A stretch of 64,000 nucleotides of DNA from Nematostella vectensis (taxonomy: Eukaryota > Cnidaria > Anthozoa > Actiniaria > Edwardsiidae), in contig NC_064044.1 of assembly GCF_932526225.1 (NCBI RefSeq), forward strand, positions 1,991,001-2,055,000. The letters are read 5' to 3'. The notes below the pieces were generated by a model, which made no database searches, was not told the origin of the DNA, and was given only the letters and a program-made list of their open reading frames with translations. Both the position numbers and the translations under genes were made by a program. Below are positions 29,201 through 44,200 of the stretch, piece by piece; within the stretch, counting starts at the first letter, position 1, and every line of letters starts with the position of its first letter.

Positions 29201-32200
29201 ACATATTTTATGCACACGAGAACTAACTAGATTCCTTGGATAACTTGATTAAGTAGATTCTAACATAGAGCATAGCGCTCGATAGATTGATATACCTTTT
29301 TTTCCGAGTATACTGTTTTATTTTTCCTAATGTTACTTTTTCGGAATTTACATTCGGAAAAAAAATTATCGATTGTAACCTTTTGGAGGTTACACTCGTA
29401 AAACAAATTCCCGAATGTAACCCTGAAGCTTTTCCCGAATGTAACCTCCAGTCCGATGGTGACTTTGCTTGGGATAGTTTACGATACCAATAGTATTAAA
29501 AGTAATTATCATTACAATTCCCTTCAGCAATGCCACGTTAGTCTATCGTTGCGGGCACTTGACTACTAACGCAGCTACCCGGGTTCGATTCCCGCTGATA
29601 GCCTATTTTTTTTTCTTTATTTTTTTAAATATCGATGCTTAATTATACTGTTCTTGGTGTGTCATGACATAAAAAGAAGGTATAGGGACATTTTTATGTA
29701 CTCTCAGCATCTTTGATGTGCTCATGCTTTGTTCAGGATCCTGTACATATTTTATGCACACAAGAACTAACTAGATTCCTTGGATAACTTGATTAAGTAG
29801 ATTCTAACATAGAGCATAGCGCTCGATAGATTGATATACCTTTTTTTCCGTGTATACTGTTTCATTTTTCCTAATGTTACTTTTTGGAATTTACATTCGG
29901 AAAAAGAATTATCGATTGTAACCTTTTGGAGGTTACACTCGTAAAACAAATTCCCGAATGTAACCCTGAGGCTTTTCCCGAATGTAACCTCCAGTCCGAT
30001 GGTGACTTTGCTTGGGATAGTTTACGATACCAATAGTATTAAAAGTAATTTTCATTACAATTCCCTTCAGCAATGCCACGTTAGTCTTTCGTTGCGGGCA
30101 CTTGACTACTAACGCAGCGACCCGGGTTCGATTCCCGCTGATAGCCTTTTTTTTTCTTAATTTTTTTTTTAAATACCGATACTTAATTATACTGTTCTTG
30201 TTGTGTCATAACATAAAAAGAAGGTATAGGGACATTTTTATGTACTCTCAGCATCTCTGATGTGCTCATGCTTTGTTCAGGATCCTGTACATATTTTATG
30301 CACACAAGAACTAACTAGATTCCTTGGATAACTTGATTAAGTAGATTCTAACATAGAGCATAGCGCTCGATAGATTAATATACCTTTTTTTCCGAGTATA
30401 CTGTTTTATTTTTCCTAATGTTACTTTTTGGAATTTACATTTGGAAAAAAAATTATCGATTATAACCTTTTGGAGGTTACACTCGTAAAACAAATTCCCG
30501 AATGTAACCCTGAAGCTTTTCCGGAATGTAACCTCCATTCCGATGGTGACTTTGCTTGAGATAGTTTACGATACCAATAGTATTAAAAGTAATTTTCATT
30601 ACAATTCTATTCAGCAATGCCACGTTAGTCTTTCGTTGCGGGCACTTGACTACTAACGCAGCGACCCGGGTTCGATTCCCGCTGATAGCCAATTTTTTTT
30701 TCTTTATTTTTATTTTTTTAAATATCGATACTTAATTATACTGTTCTTGGTGAGTCATGACATAAAAAGAAGGTATAGGGACATTTTTATGTACTCTCAG
30801 CATCTTTGATGCGCTCATGCTTTGTTCAGGATCCTGTACATATTTTATGCACACAAGAACTAACTAGATTCCTTGGATAACTTGATTAAGTAGATTCTAA
30901 CATAGAGCATAGCGCTCGATACATTGATATACCTTTTTTTCCGAGTATACTGTTTTATTTTTCCTAATGTTACTTTTTCGGAATTTACATTCGAAAAAAA
31001 AATTATCGATTGTAACCTTTTGGAGGTTACACTCGTAAAACAAATTCCCGAATGTAACCCTGAAGCTTTTCGCGAATGTAACCTCCAGTCCGATGGTGAC
31101 TTTGCTTGGGATAGTTTACGATACCAATAGTATTAAAAGTAATTTTCATTACAATTCCCTTCAGCAATGCCACGTTAGTCTTTCGTTGCGGGCACTTGAC
31201 TACTAACGCAGCTACCCGGGTTCGATTACCGCTGATAGCCTATTTTTATTTCTTTATTCTTTTTTTTTTAAATATCGATACTCAATTATACTGTTCTTGG
31301 TGTGTCATGACATAAAAAGAAGGTATAGGGACATTTTTATGTACTCTCAGCATCTTTGATGTGCTCATGCTTTGTTCAGGATCCTGTACATATTTTATGC
31401 ACACAAGAACTAACTACATTCCTTGGATAACTTGATTAAGTAGATTCTAACATAAAGCATAGCGCTCGATAGATTGAAATACCTTTTTTTCCGAGTATAC
31501 TGTTTTATTTTTCCTAATGTTACTTTTTGGAATTTACATTCGGAAAAATAATTATCGATTGTAACCTTTTGGAGGTTACACTCGTAAAACAAATTCCCGA
31601 ATGTAACCCTGAAGCTTTTCCCGAATGTAACCTCCAGTCCGATGGTGACTTTGCTTGGGATAGTTTACGATACCAATAGTATTAAAAGTAATTTTCATTA
31701 CAATTCCCTTCAGCAATGCCACGTTAGTCTTTCGTTGCGAGCACTTGACTACTAACGCAGCGACCCGGGTTCGATTCCCGCTGATAGCCTATTTTTTTTT
31801 CTTTATTATTTTTTTTTTTTTATATCGATACTTAATTATACTGTTTTTGGTGTGTCATGACATAAAAAGAAGGTATAGGGACATTTTTAAGTACTCTCAG
31901 CATCTTTGATGTGCTCATGCTTTGTTCAGGATCCTGTACATATTTTATGCACACAAGAACTAACTAGATTCCTTGGATAACTTGATTAAGTAGATTCTAA
32001 CATAGAGCATAGCGCTCGATAGATTGATATACCTTTTTTTCCGAGTATACTGTTTTATTTTTCCTAATGTTACTTTTTCGGAATTTACATTCGGAAAAAA
32101 AATTATCGATTGTAACCTTTTGGAGGTTACACTCGTAAAACAAATTCCCGAATGTAACCCTGAAGCTTTTCCCGAATGTAACCTCCAGTCCGATGGTGAC

Positions 32201-35200
32201 TTTGCTTGGGATAGTTTACGATGCCAATAGTATTAAAAGTAATTTTCATTACAATTCCCTTCAGCAATGCCACGTTAGTCTTTCGTTGCGGGCACTTGAC
32301 TACTAACGCAGCTACCCGGGTTCGATTACCGCTGATAGCCTATTTTTATTTCTTTATTCTTTTTTTTTTAAATATCGATACTCAATTATACTGTTCTTGG
32401 TGTGTCATGACATAAAAAGAAGGTATAGGGACATTTTTATGTACTCTCAGCATCTTTGATGTGCTCATGCTTTGTTCAGGATCCTGTACATATTTTATGC
32501 ACACAAGAACTAACTACATTCCTTGGATAACTTGATTAAGTAGATTCTAACATAGAGCATAGCGCTCGATAGATTGAAATACCTTTTTTTCCGAGTATAC
32601 TGTTTTAGTTTTCCTAATGTTACTTTTTGGAATTTACATTCGGAAAAATAATTATCGATTGTAACCTTTTGGAGGTTACACTCGTAAAACAAATTCCCGA
32701 ATGTAACCCTGAAGCTTTTCCCGAATGTAACCTCCAGTCCGATGGTGACTTTGCTTGGGATAGTTTACGATACCAATAGTATTAAAAGTAATTTTCATTA
32801 CAATTCCCTTCAGCAATGCCACGTTAGTCTTTCGTTGCGAGCACTTGACTACTAACGCAGCGACCCGGGTTCGATTCCCGCTGATAGCCTATTTTTGTTT
32901 CTTTATTTTTTTGTTAAATATCGATGCTTAATTATACTGTTCTTGGTGTGTCATGACATAAAAAGAAGGTATAGGGACATTTTTATGTACTCTCAGCATC
33001 TATGATGTGCTCATGCTTTGTTCAGGATCCTGTACATATTTTATGCACACGAGAACTAACTAGATTCCTTGGATAACTTGATTAAGTAGATTCTAACATA
33101 GAGCATAGCGCTCGATAGATTGATATACCTTTTTTTCCGAGTATACTGTTTTAATTTTCCTAATGTTACTTTTTCGGAATTTACATTCGGAAAAAAAATT
33201 ATCGATTGTAACCTTTTGGAGGTTACACTCGTAAAACAAATTCCCGAATGTAACCCTGAAGCTTTTCGCGAATGTAACCTCCAGTCCGATGGTGACTTTG
33301 CTTGGGATAGTTTACGATACCAATAGTATTAAAAGTAATTTTCATTACAATTCCCTTCAGCAATGCCACGTTAGTCTTTCGTTGCGGGCACTTGACTACT
33401 AACGCAGCTACCCGGGTTCGATTCCCGCTGATAGCCTATTTTTTTTTCTTTATTTTTTTAAATATCGATGCTTAATTATACTGTTCTTGGTGTGTCATGA
33501 CATAAAAAGAAGGTATAGGGACATTTTTATGTACTCTCAGCATCTTTGATGTGCTCATGCTTTGTTCAGGATCCTGTACATATTTTATGCACACAAGAAC
33601 TAACTAGATTCCTTGGATAACTTGATTAAGTAGATTCTAACATAGAGCATAGCGCTCGATAGATTGATATACCTTTTTTTCCGTGTATACTGTTTCATTT
33701 TTCCTAATGTTACTTTTTGGAATTTACATTCGGAAAAAGAATTATCGATTGTAACCTTTTGGAGGTTACACTCGTAAAACAAATTCCCGAATGTAACCCT
33801 GAGGCTTTTCCCGAATGTAACCTCCAGTCCGATGGTGACTTTGCTTGGGATAGTTTACGATACCAATAGTATTAAAAGTAATTTTCATTACAATTCCCTT
33901 CAGCAATGCCACGTTAGTCTTTCGTTGCGGGCACTTGACTACTAACGCAGCGACCCGGGTTCGATTCCCGCTGATAGCCTTTTTTTTTCTTAATTTTTTT
34001 TTTAAATACCGATACTTAATTATACTGTTCTTGTTGTGTCATAACATAAAAAGAAGGTATAGGGACATTTTTATGTACTCTCAGCATCTCTGATGTGCTC
34101 ATGCTTTGTTCAGGATCCTGTACATATTTTATGCACACAAGAACTAACTAGATTCCTTGGATAACTTGATTAAGTAGATTCTAACATAGAGCATAGCGCT
34201 CGATAGATTAATATACCTTTTTTTCCGAGTATACTGTTTTATTTTTCCTAATGTTACTTTTTGGAATTTACATTTGGAAAAAAAATTATCGATTATAACC
34301 TTTTGGAGGTTACACTCGTAAAACAAATTCCCGAATGTAACCCTGAAGCTTTTCCCGAATGTAACCTCCAGTCCGATGGTGACTTTGCTTGGGATAGTTT
34401 ACGATACCAATAGTATTAAAAGTAATTTTCATTACAATTCTATGCAGCAATGCCACGTTAGTCTTTCGTTGCGGGCACTTGACTACTAACGCAGCGACCC
34501 GGGTTCGATTCCCGCTGATAGCCTATTTTTTTTCTTTATTTTTATTTTGTTTAATATCGATACTTAATTATACTGTTCTTGGTGTGTCATGACATAAAAA
34601 GAAGGTATAGGGACATTTTTATGTACTCTCAGCATCTTTGATGTGCTCATGCTTTGTTCAGGATCCTGTACATATTTTTTGCACACAAGAACTAACTAGA
34701 TTCCTTGGATAACTTGATTAAGTAGATTCTAACATAGAGCATAGCGCTCGATAGATTGATATACCTTCTTTTCCGAGTATACTGTTTTATTTTTCCTAAT
34801 GTTACTTATCGGAATTTACATTCGGAAAAAAAATTATCGATTGTAACCGTTTGGAGGTTACACTCGTAAAACAAATTCCCGAATGTAACCCTGAAGCTTT
34901 TCCCGAATGTAACCTCCAGCCCGATGGTGGTGACTTTGCATGGGATTGTTTACGATACCAATAGTATTAAAAGTAATTTTCATTACAATTCCCTTCAGCA
35001 ATGCCACGTTAGTCTTTCGTTGCGGGCACTTGACTACTAACGCAGCGACCCGGGTTCGATTCCCGCTGATAACCTATTTTTTTTTTCTTTATTATTTTTT
35101 TTTTAAATATCGATACTTAATTATACTGTTCTTGGTGTGTCATGACATAAAAAGAAGGTATAGGGACATTTTTATGTACTCTCAGCATCTTTGATGTGCT

Positions 35201-38200
35201 CATGCTTTGTTCAGGATCCTATACATATTTTTGCACACAAGAACTAACTAGATTCCTTGGATAACTTGATTAAGTAGATTCTAACATAGAGCATAGCGTT
35301 CGATATATTGATATACCTTTTTTTCCGAGTATACTGTTTTATTTTTCCTAATGTTACTTTTTCGGAATTTACATTCGGAAAAAAAAATTATCGATTGTAA
35401 TCTTTTGAAGGTTACACTCGTAAAACAAATTCCCGAATGTAACCCTGAAGCTTTTCCCGAATGTAACCTCCAGTCCGATGGTGACTGCTTGGGATAGTTT
35501 ACGATACCAATAGTATTAAAAGTAATTTTCATTACAATTCCCTTCAGCAATGCCACGTTAGTCTTTCGTTGCGGGCACTTGACTACTAACGCAGCTACCC
35601 GGGTTCGATTCCCGCTTATAGCCTATTTTTTTTTCTTTATTCTCTTTTTTTTTTTTAAATATCGATACTCAATTATACTGTTTTTGGTGTGTCATGACAT
35701 AAAAAGAAGGTATAGGGACATTTTTATGTACTCTCAGCATCTTTGATGTGCTCATGCTTTGTTCAGGATCCTGTACATATTTTATGCACACAAGAACTAA
35801 CTACATTCCTTGGATAACTTGATTAAGTAGATTCTAACATAGAGCATAGCGCTCGATAGATTGAAATACCTTTTTTTTCCGAGTATACTGTTTTATTTTT
35901 CCTAATGTTACTTTTTGGAATTTACATTCGGAAAAATAATTATCGATTGTAACCTTTTGGAGGTTACACTCGTAAAACAAATTCCCGAATGTAACCCTGA
36001 AGCTTTTCTCGAATGTAACCTCCAGTCCGATGGTGACCTTGCTTGGGATAGTTTACGATACCAATAGTATTAAAAGTAATTTTCATTACAATTCCCTTCA
36101 GCAATGCCACGTTAGTCTTTCGTTGCGAGCACTTGACTACTAACGCAGCGACCCGGGTTCGATTCCCGCTGATAGCCTATTTTTTTTTCTTTATTATTTT
36201 TTTTTAATTATCGATACTTAATTATACTGTTCTTGGTGTGTCATGACATAAAAAGAAGGTATAGGGACATTTTTATGTACTCTCAGCATCTTTGATGTGC
36301 TCATGCTTTGTTCAGGATCCTGTACATATTTTATGCACACAAGAACTAACTAGATACCTTGGATAACTTGATTAAGTAGATTCTAACATAGAGCATAGCG
36401 CTCGATAGATTGATATACCTTTTTTTCCGAGTATACTGTTTTATTTTTCCTAATGTTACTTTTTGGAATTTACATTCGGAAAAAAAAAATTATCGATTGT
36501 AAGCTTTTGTGGGTTACACTCGTACAACAAATTCACGAATGTAACCCTGAAGCTTTTCCCGAATGTAACCTCCAGTCCGATGGTGACTTTGCTTGGGATA
36601 GTTTACGATACCAATAGTATTAAAAGTAATTTTTTATTACAATTCCCTTCAGCAATGCCACGTTAGTCTTTCGTTGCGAGCACTTGACTACTAACGCAGC
36701 GACCCGGGTTCGATTCCCGCTGATAGCCTATTTTTTTTTTCTTTATTTTTTTTTTTTAAATATCGATACTTAATTATACTGTTCTTGGTGTGTCATGACA
36801 TGAAAAGAAGGTATAGGGACATTTTTATGTACTCTCAGCATCTTTGATGTGCTCATGCTTTGTTCAGGATCCTGTACATATTTTATGCACACAAGAACTA
36901 ACTAGATTCCTTGGATAACTTGATTAAGTAGATTCTAACATAGAGCATAGCGCTCGATAGATTGATATACCTTTTTTTCCGAGTATACTGTTTTATTTTT
37001 CCTAATGTTACTTTTTCGGAATTTACATTCGGAAAAAAAATTATCGATGGTAACCTTTTGGAGGTTACACTCGTAAAACAAATTCCCGAATGTAACCCTG
37101 AAGCTTTTCCCGAATGTAACCTCCAGTCCGATGGTGACTTTGCTTGGGATAGTTTACGATACCAATAGTATTAAAAGTAATTTTCATTACAATTCCCTTC
37201 AGCAATGCCACGTTAGTCTTTCGTTGCGGGCACTTGACTACTAACGCAGCTACCCGGGTTCGATTCCCGCTGATAGCCTATTTTTTTTTCTTTATTATTT
37301 TTTTTTAATTATCGATACTTAATTATACTGTTCTTGGTGTGTCATGACATAAAAAGAAGGTATAGGGACATTTTTATGTACTCTCAGCATCTTTGATGTG
37401 CTCATGCTTTGTTCAGGATCCTGTACATATTTTATGCACACAAGAACTAACTACATTCCTTGGATAACTTGATTAAGTAGATTCTAACATAGAGCATAGC
37501 GCTCGATAGATTGAAATACCTTTTTTTCCGAGTATACTGTTTTATTTTTCCTAATGTTACTTTTTGGAATTTACATTCGGAAAAATAATTATCGATTGTA
37601 ACCTTTTGGAGGTTACACTCGTAAAACAAATTCCCGAATGTAACCCTGAAGCTTTTCCCGAATTTAACCTCCAGTCCGATGGTGACTTTGCTTGGGATAG
37701 TTTACGATACCAATAGTATTAAAAGTAATTTTCATTACAATTCCCTTCAGCAATGCCACGTTAGTCTTTCGTTGCGAGCACTTGACTACTAACGCAGCTA
37801 CCCGGGTTCGATTCCCGCTTATAGCCTATTTTTTTTTTCTTTATTCTCTTTTTTTTTTTAAATATCGATACTCAATTATACTGTTCTTGGTGTGTCATGA
37901 CATAAAAAGAAGGTATAGGGACATTTTTATGTACTCTCAGCATCTTTGATGTGCTCATGCTTTGTTCAGGATCCTGTACATATTTTATGCACACAAGAAC
38001 TAACTACATTCCTTGGATAACTTGATTAAGTAGATTCTAACATAGAGCATAGCGCTCGATAGATTGAAATACCTTTTTTTTCCGAGTATACTGTTTTATT
38101 TTTCCTAATGTTACTTTTTGGAATTTACATTCGGAAAAATAATTATCGATTGTAACCTTTTGGAGGTTACACTCGTAAAACAAATTCCCGAATGTAACCC

Positions 38201-41200
38201 TGAAGCTTTTCTCGAATGTAACCTCCAGTCCGATGGTGACCTTGCTTGGGATAGTTTACGATACCAATAGTATTAAAAGTAATTTTCATTACAATTCCCT
38301 TCAGCAATGCCACGTTAGTCTTTCGTTGCGAGCACTTGACTACTAACGCAGCGACCCGGGTTCGATTCCCGCTGATAGCCTATTTTTTTTTCTTTATTAT
38401 TTTTTTTTAATTATCGATACTTAATTATACTGTTCTTGGTGTGTCATGACATAAAAAGAAGGTATAGGGACATTTTTATGTACTCTCAGCATCTTTGATG
38501 TGCTCATGCTTTGTTCAGGATCCTGTACATATTTTATGCACACAAGAACTAACTAGATACCTTGGATAACTTGATTAAGTAGATTCTAACATAGAGCATA
38601 GCGCTCGATAGATTGATATACCTTTTTTTCCGAGTATACTGTTTTATTTTTCCTAATGTTACTTTTTGGAATTTACATTCGGAAAAAAAAAATTATCGAT
38701 TGTAAGCTTTTGTGGGTTACACTCGTACAACAAATTCACGAATGTAACCCTGAAGCTTTTCCCGAATGTAACCTCCAGTCCGATGGTGACTTTGCTTGGG
38801 ATAGTTTACGATACCAATAGTATTAAAAGTAATTTTTTATTACAATTCCCTTCAGCAATGCCACGTTAGTCTTTCGTTGCGAGCACTTGACTACTAACGC
38901 AGCGACCCGGGTTCGATTCCCGCTGATAGCCTATTTTTTTTTTCTTTATTTTTTTTTTTTAAATATCGATACTTAATTATACTGTTCTTGGTGTGTCATG
39001 ACATGAAAAGAAGGTATAGGGACATTTTTATGTACTCTCAGCATCTTTGATGTGCTCATGCTTTGTTCAGGATCCTGTACATATTTTATGCACACAAGAA
39101 CTAACTAGATTCCTTGGATAACTTGATTAAGTAGATTCTAACATAGAGCATAGCGCTCGATAGATTGATATACCTTTTTTTCCGAGTATACTGTTTTATT
39201 TTTCCTAATGTTACTTTTTCGGAATTTACATTCGGAAAAAAAATTATCGATGGTAACCTTTTGGAGGTTACACTCGTAAAACAAATTCCCGAATGTAACC
39301 CTGAAGCTTTTCCCGAATGTAACCTCCAGTCCGATGGTGACTTTGCTTGGGATAGTTTACGATACCAATAGTATTAAAAGTAATTTTCATTACAATTCCC
39401 TTCAGCAATGCCACGTTAGTCTTTCGTTGCGGGCACTTGACTACTAACGCAGCTACCCGGGTTCGATTCCCGCTGATAGCCTATTTTTTTTTCTTTATTA
39501 TTTTTTTTTAATTATCGATACTTAATTATACTGTTCTTGGTGTGTCATGACATAAAAAGAAGGTATAGGGACATTTTTATGTACTCTCAGCATCTTTGAT
39601 GTGCTCATGCTTTGTTCAGGATCCTGTACATATTTTATGCACACAAGAACTAACTACATTCCTTGGATAACTTGATTAAGTAGATTCTAACATAGAGCAT
39701 AGCGCTCGATAGATTGAAATACCTTTTTTTCCGAGTATACTGTTTTATTTTTCCTAATGTTACTTTTTGGAATTTACATTCGGAAAAATAATTATCGATT
39801 GTAACCTTTTGGAGGTTACACTCGTAAAACAAATTCCCGAATGTAACCCTGAAGCTTTTCCCGAATTTAACCTCCAGTCCGATGGTGACTTTGCTTGGGA
39901 TAGTTTACGATACCAATAGTATTAAAAGTAATTTTCATTACAATTCCCTTCAGCAATGCCACGTTAGTCTTTCGTTGCGAGCACTTGACTACTAACGCAG
40001 CGACCCGGGTTCGATTCCCGCTGATAGCCTATTTTTTTTTTCTTTATTATTTTTTTTTTATATCGATACTTAATTATACTGTTCTTGGTGTGTCATGACA
40101 TAAAAAGAAGGTATAGGGACATTTTTATGTACTCTCAGCATCTTTGATGTGCTCATGCTTTGTTCAGGATCCTGTACATATTTTATGCACACAAGAACTA
40201 ACTAGATACCTTGGATAACTTGATTAAGTAGATTCTAACATAGAGCATAGCGCTCGATAGATTGATATACCTTTTTTTCCGAGTATACTGTTTTATTTTT
40301 CCTAATGTTACTTTTTGGAATTTAAATTCGGAAAAAAAAAATTATTGATTGTAAGCTTTTGTGGGTTACACTCGTACAACAAATTCACGAATGTAACCCT
40401 GAAGCTTTTCCCGAATGTAACCTCCAGTCCGATGGTGACTTTGCTTGGGATAGTTTACGATACCAATAGTATTAAAAGTAATTTTCATTACAATTCCCTT
40501 CAGCAATGCCACGTTAGTCTTTCGTTGCGAGTACTTGACTACTAACGCAGCGACCCGGGTTCGATTCCCGCTGATAGCCTATTTTTTTTTCTTTATTTTT
40601 TTTTTTAAATATCGATACTTAATTATACTGTTCTTGGTGTGTCATGACATAAAAAGAAGGTATAGGGACATTTTTATGTACTCTCAGCATCTTTGATGTG
40701 CTCATGCTTTGTTCAGGATCCTGTACATATTTTATGCACACAAGAACTAACTAGATTCCTTGGATAACTTGATTAAGTAGATTCTAACATAGAGCATAGC
40801 GCTCGATAGATTGATATACCTTTTTTTACGAGTATACTGTTTTATTTTTCCTAATGTTACTTTTTCGGAATTTACATTCGGAAAAAAAAATTATCGATTG
40901 TAAGCTTTTGTGGGTTACACTCGTACAACAAATTCCCGAATGTAACCCTGAAGCTTTTCCCGAATGTAACCTCCAGCCCGATGGTGGTGACTTTGCATGG
41001 GATTGTTTACGATACCAATAGTATTAAAAGTAATTTTTATTACAATTCCCTTCAGCAATGCCACGTTAGTCTTTCGTTGCGGGCACTTGACTACTAACGC
41101 AGCGACCCGGGTTCGATTCCCGCTGATAAACTTTTTTTTTTCTTTATTATTATTTTTTTTAAATATCGATACTTAATTATACTGTTCTTGGTGTGTCATG

Positions 41201-44200
41201 ACATAAAAAGAAGGTATAGGGACATTTTTATGTACTCTCAGCATCTTTGATGTGCTCATGCTTTGTTCAGGATCCTGTACATATTTTTTGCACACAAGAA
41301 CTAACTAGATTCCTTGGATAACTTGATTAAGTAGATTCTAACATAGAGCATAGCGCTCGATAGATTGATATACCTTTTTTTCCGAGTATACTGTTTCATT
41401 TTTCCTAATGTTACTTTTTGGAATTTACATTCGGAAAAAAAATTATCGATTATAACCTTTTGGAGGTTACACTCGTAAAACAAATTCCCGAATGTAACCC
41501 TGAAGCTTTTCCCGAATGTAACCTCCAGCCCGATGGTGGTGACTTTGCTTGGGATAGTTTACGATACCAATAGTATTAAAAGTAATTTTCATTACAATTC
41601 TATTCAGCAATGCCACGTTAGTCTTTCGTTGCGGGCACTTGACTACTAACGCAGCTACCCGGGTTCGATTCCCGCTGATAGCCTATTTTTTTTCTTAATT
41701 TTTATTTTTTTTAATATCGATACTTAATTATACTGTTCTTGGTGTGTCATGACATAAAAAGAAGGTATAGGGACATTTTTATGTATTCTCAGCATCTTTG
41801 ATGTGCTCATGCTTTGTTCAGGATCCTGTACATATTTTTGCACACAAGAACTAACTAGATTCCTTGGATAACTTGATTAAGTAGATTCTAACATAGAGCA
41901 TAGCGCTCGATAGATTGATATACCTTTTTTTCCGAGTATACTGTTTTATTTTTCCTAATGTTACTTTTTCGGAATTTACATTCGGAAAAAAAATTATCGA
42001 TTGTAATCTTTTGAAGGTTACACTCGTAAAACAAATTCCCGAATGTAACCCTGAAGCTTTTCCCGAGTGTAACCTCCAGTCCGATGGTGACTGCTTGGGA
42101 TAGTTTACGATACCAATAGTATTAAAAGTAATTTTCATTACAATTCCCTTCAGCAATGCCACCTTAGTCTTTCGTTGCGGGCACTTGACTACTAACGCAG
42201 CTACCCGGGCTCGATTCCCGCTTATAGCCTATTTTTTTTTCTTTATTCTCTTTTTTTTTTTAAATATCGATACTCAATTATACTGTTCTTGGTGTGTCAT
42301 TACATAAAAAGAAGGTATAGGGACATTTTTATGTACTCTCAGCATCTTTGATGTGCTCATGCTTTGTTCAGGATCCTGTACATATTTTATGCACACAAGA
42401 ACTAACTACATTCCTTGGATAACTTGATTAAGTAGATTCTAACATAGAGCATAGCGCTCGATAGATTAAAAAACCTTTTTTTCCGAGTATACTGTTTTAT
42501 TTTTCCTAATGTTACTTTTTGGAATTTACATTCGGAAAAATAATTATCGATTGTAACCTTTTTGGAGGTTACACTCGTAAAACAAATTCCCGAATGTAAC
42601 CCTGAAGCTTTTCCCGAATGTAACCTCCAGTCCGATGGTGACTTTGCTTGGGATAGTTTACGATACCAATAGTATTAAAAGTAATTTTCATTACAATTCC
42701 CTTCAGCAATGTCACGTTAGTCTTTCGTTGCGAGCACTTGACTACTAACGCAGCGACCCGGGTTCGATTCCCGCTGATAGCCTATTTTTTTTTTCTTTAT
42801 TATTTTTTTTTAAATATCGATACTTAATTATACTGTTCTTGGTGTGTCATGACATAAAAAGAAGGTATAGGGACATTTTTATGTACTCTCAGCATCTTTG
42901 ATGTGCTCATGCTTTGTTCAGGATCCTGTACATATTTTATGCACACAAGAACTAACTAGATTCCTTGGATAACTTGATTAAGTAGATTCTAACATAGAGC
43001 ATAGCGCTCGATAGATTGATATACCTTTTTTTCCGAGTATACTGTTTTATTTTTCCTAATGTTACTTTTTCGGAATTTACATTCGGAAAAAAAATTATCG
43101 ATTGTAACCTTTTGGAGGTTACACCCGTAAAACAAATTCCCGAATGTAACCCTGAAGCTTTTCCCGAATGTAACCTCCAGTCCGATGGTGACTGCTTGGG
43201 ATAGTTTACGATACCAATAGTATTAAAAGTAATTTTCATTACAATTCCCTTCAGCAATGCCACGTTAGTCTTTCGTTGCGGGCACTTGACTACTAACGCA
43301 GCGACCCGGGTTCGATTCCCGCTTATAGCCTATTTTTTTTCTTTATTCTCTTTTATTTTTAAATATCGATACTCAATTATACTGTTCTTGGTGTGTCATG
43401 ACATAAAAACAAGGTATAGGGACATTTTTATGTACTCTCAGCATCTTTGATGTGCTCATGCTTTGTTCAGGATCCTGTACATATTTTATGCACACAAGAA
43501 CTAACTACATTCCTTGGATAACTTGATTAAGTAGATTCTAACATAGAGCATAGCGCTCGATAGATTGAAATACCTTTTTTTCCGAGTATACTGTTTTATT
43601 TTTCCTAATGTTACTTTTTGGAATTTACATTCGGAAAAATAATTATCGATTGTAACCTTTTTGGAGGTTACACTCGTAAAACAAATTCCCGAATGTAACC
43701 CTGAAGCTTTTCCCGAATGTAACCTCCAGTGCGATGGTGACTTTGCTTGGGATAGTTTACGATACCAATAGTATTAAAAGTAATTTTCATTACAATTCCC
43801 TTCAGCAATGCCACGTTAGTCTTTCGTTGCGGGCACTTGACTACTAACGCAGCGACCCGGGTTTTATTCCCGCTGATAGCATATTTTTTTTCTTTATTTT
43901 TATTTTTTTAAATACCGATACTTAATTATACTGTTCTTGTTGTGTCATAACATAAAAAGAAGGTATAGGGACATTTTTATGAACTCTCAGCATCTCTGAT
44001 GTGCTGATGCTTTGTTCAGGATCCTGTACATATTTTATGCACACAAGAACTAACTAGATTCCTTGAATAACTTGATTAAGTAGATTCTAACATAGAGGAT
44101 AGCGCTCGATAGATTGATATACCTTTTTTTCCGAGTATACTGTTTTATTTTTCCTAATGTTACTTTTTCGGAATTTACATTCGGAAAAAAAATTATCGAT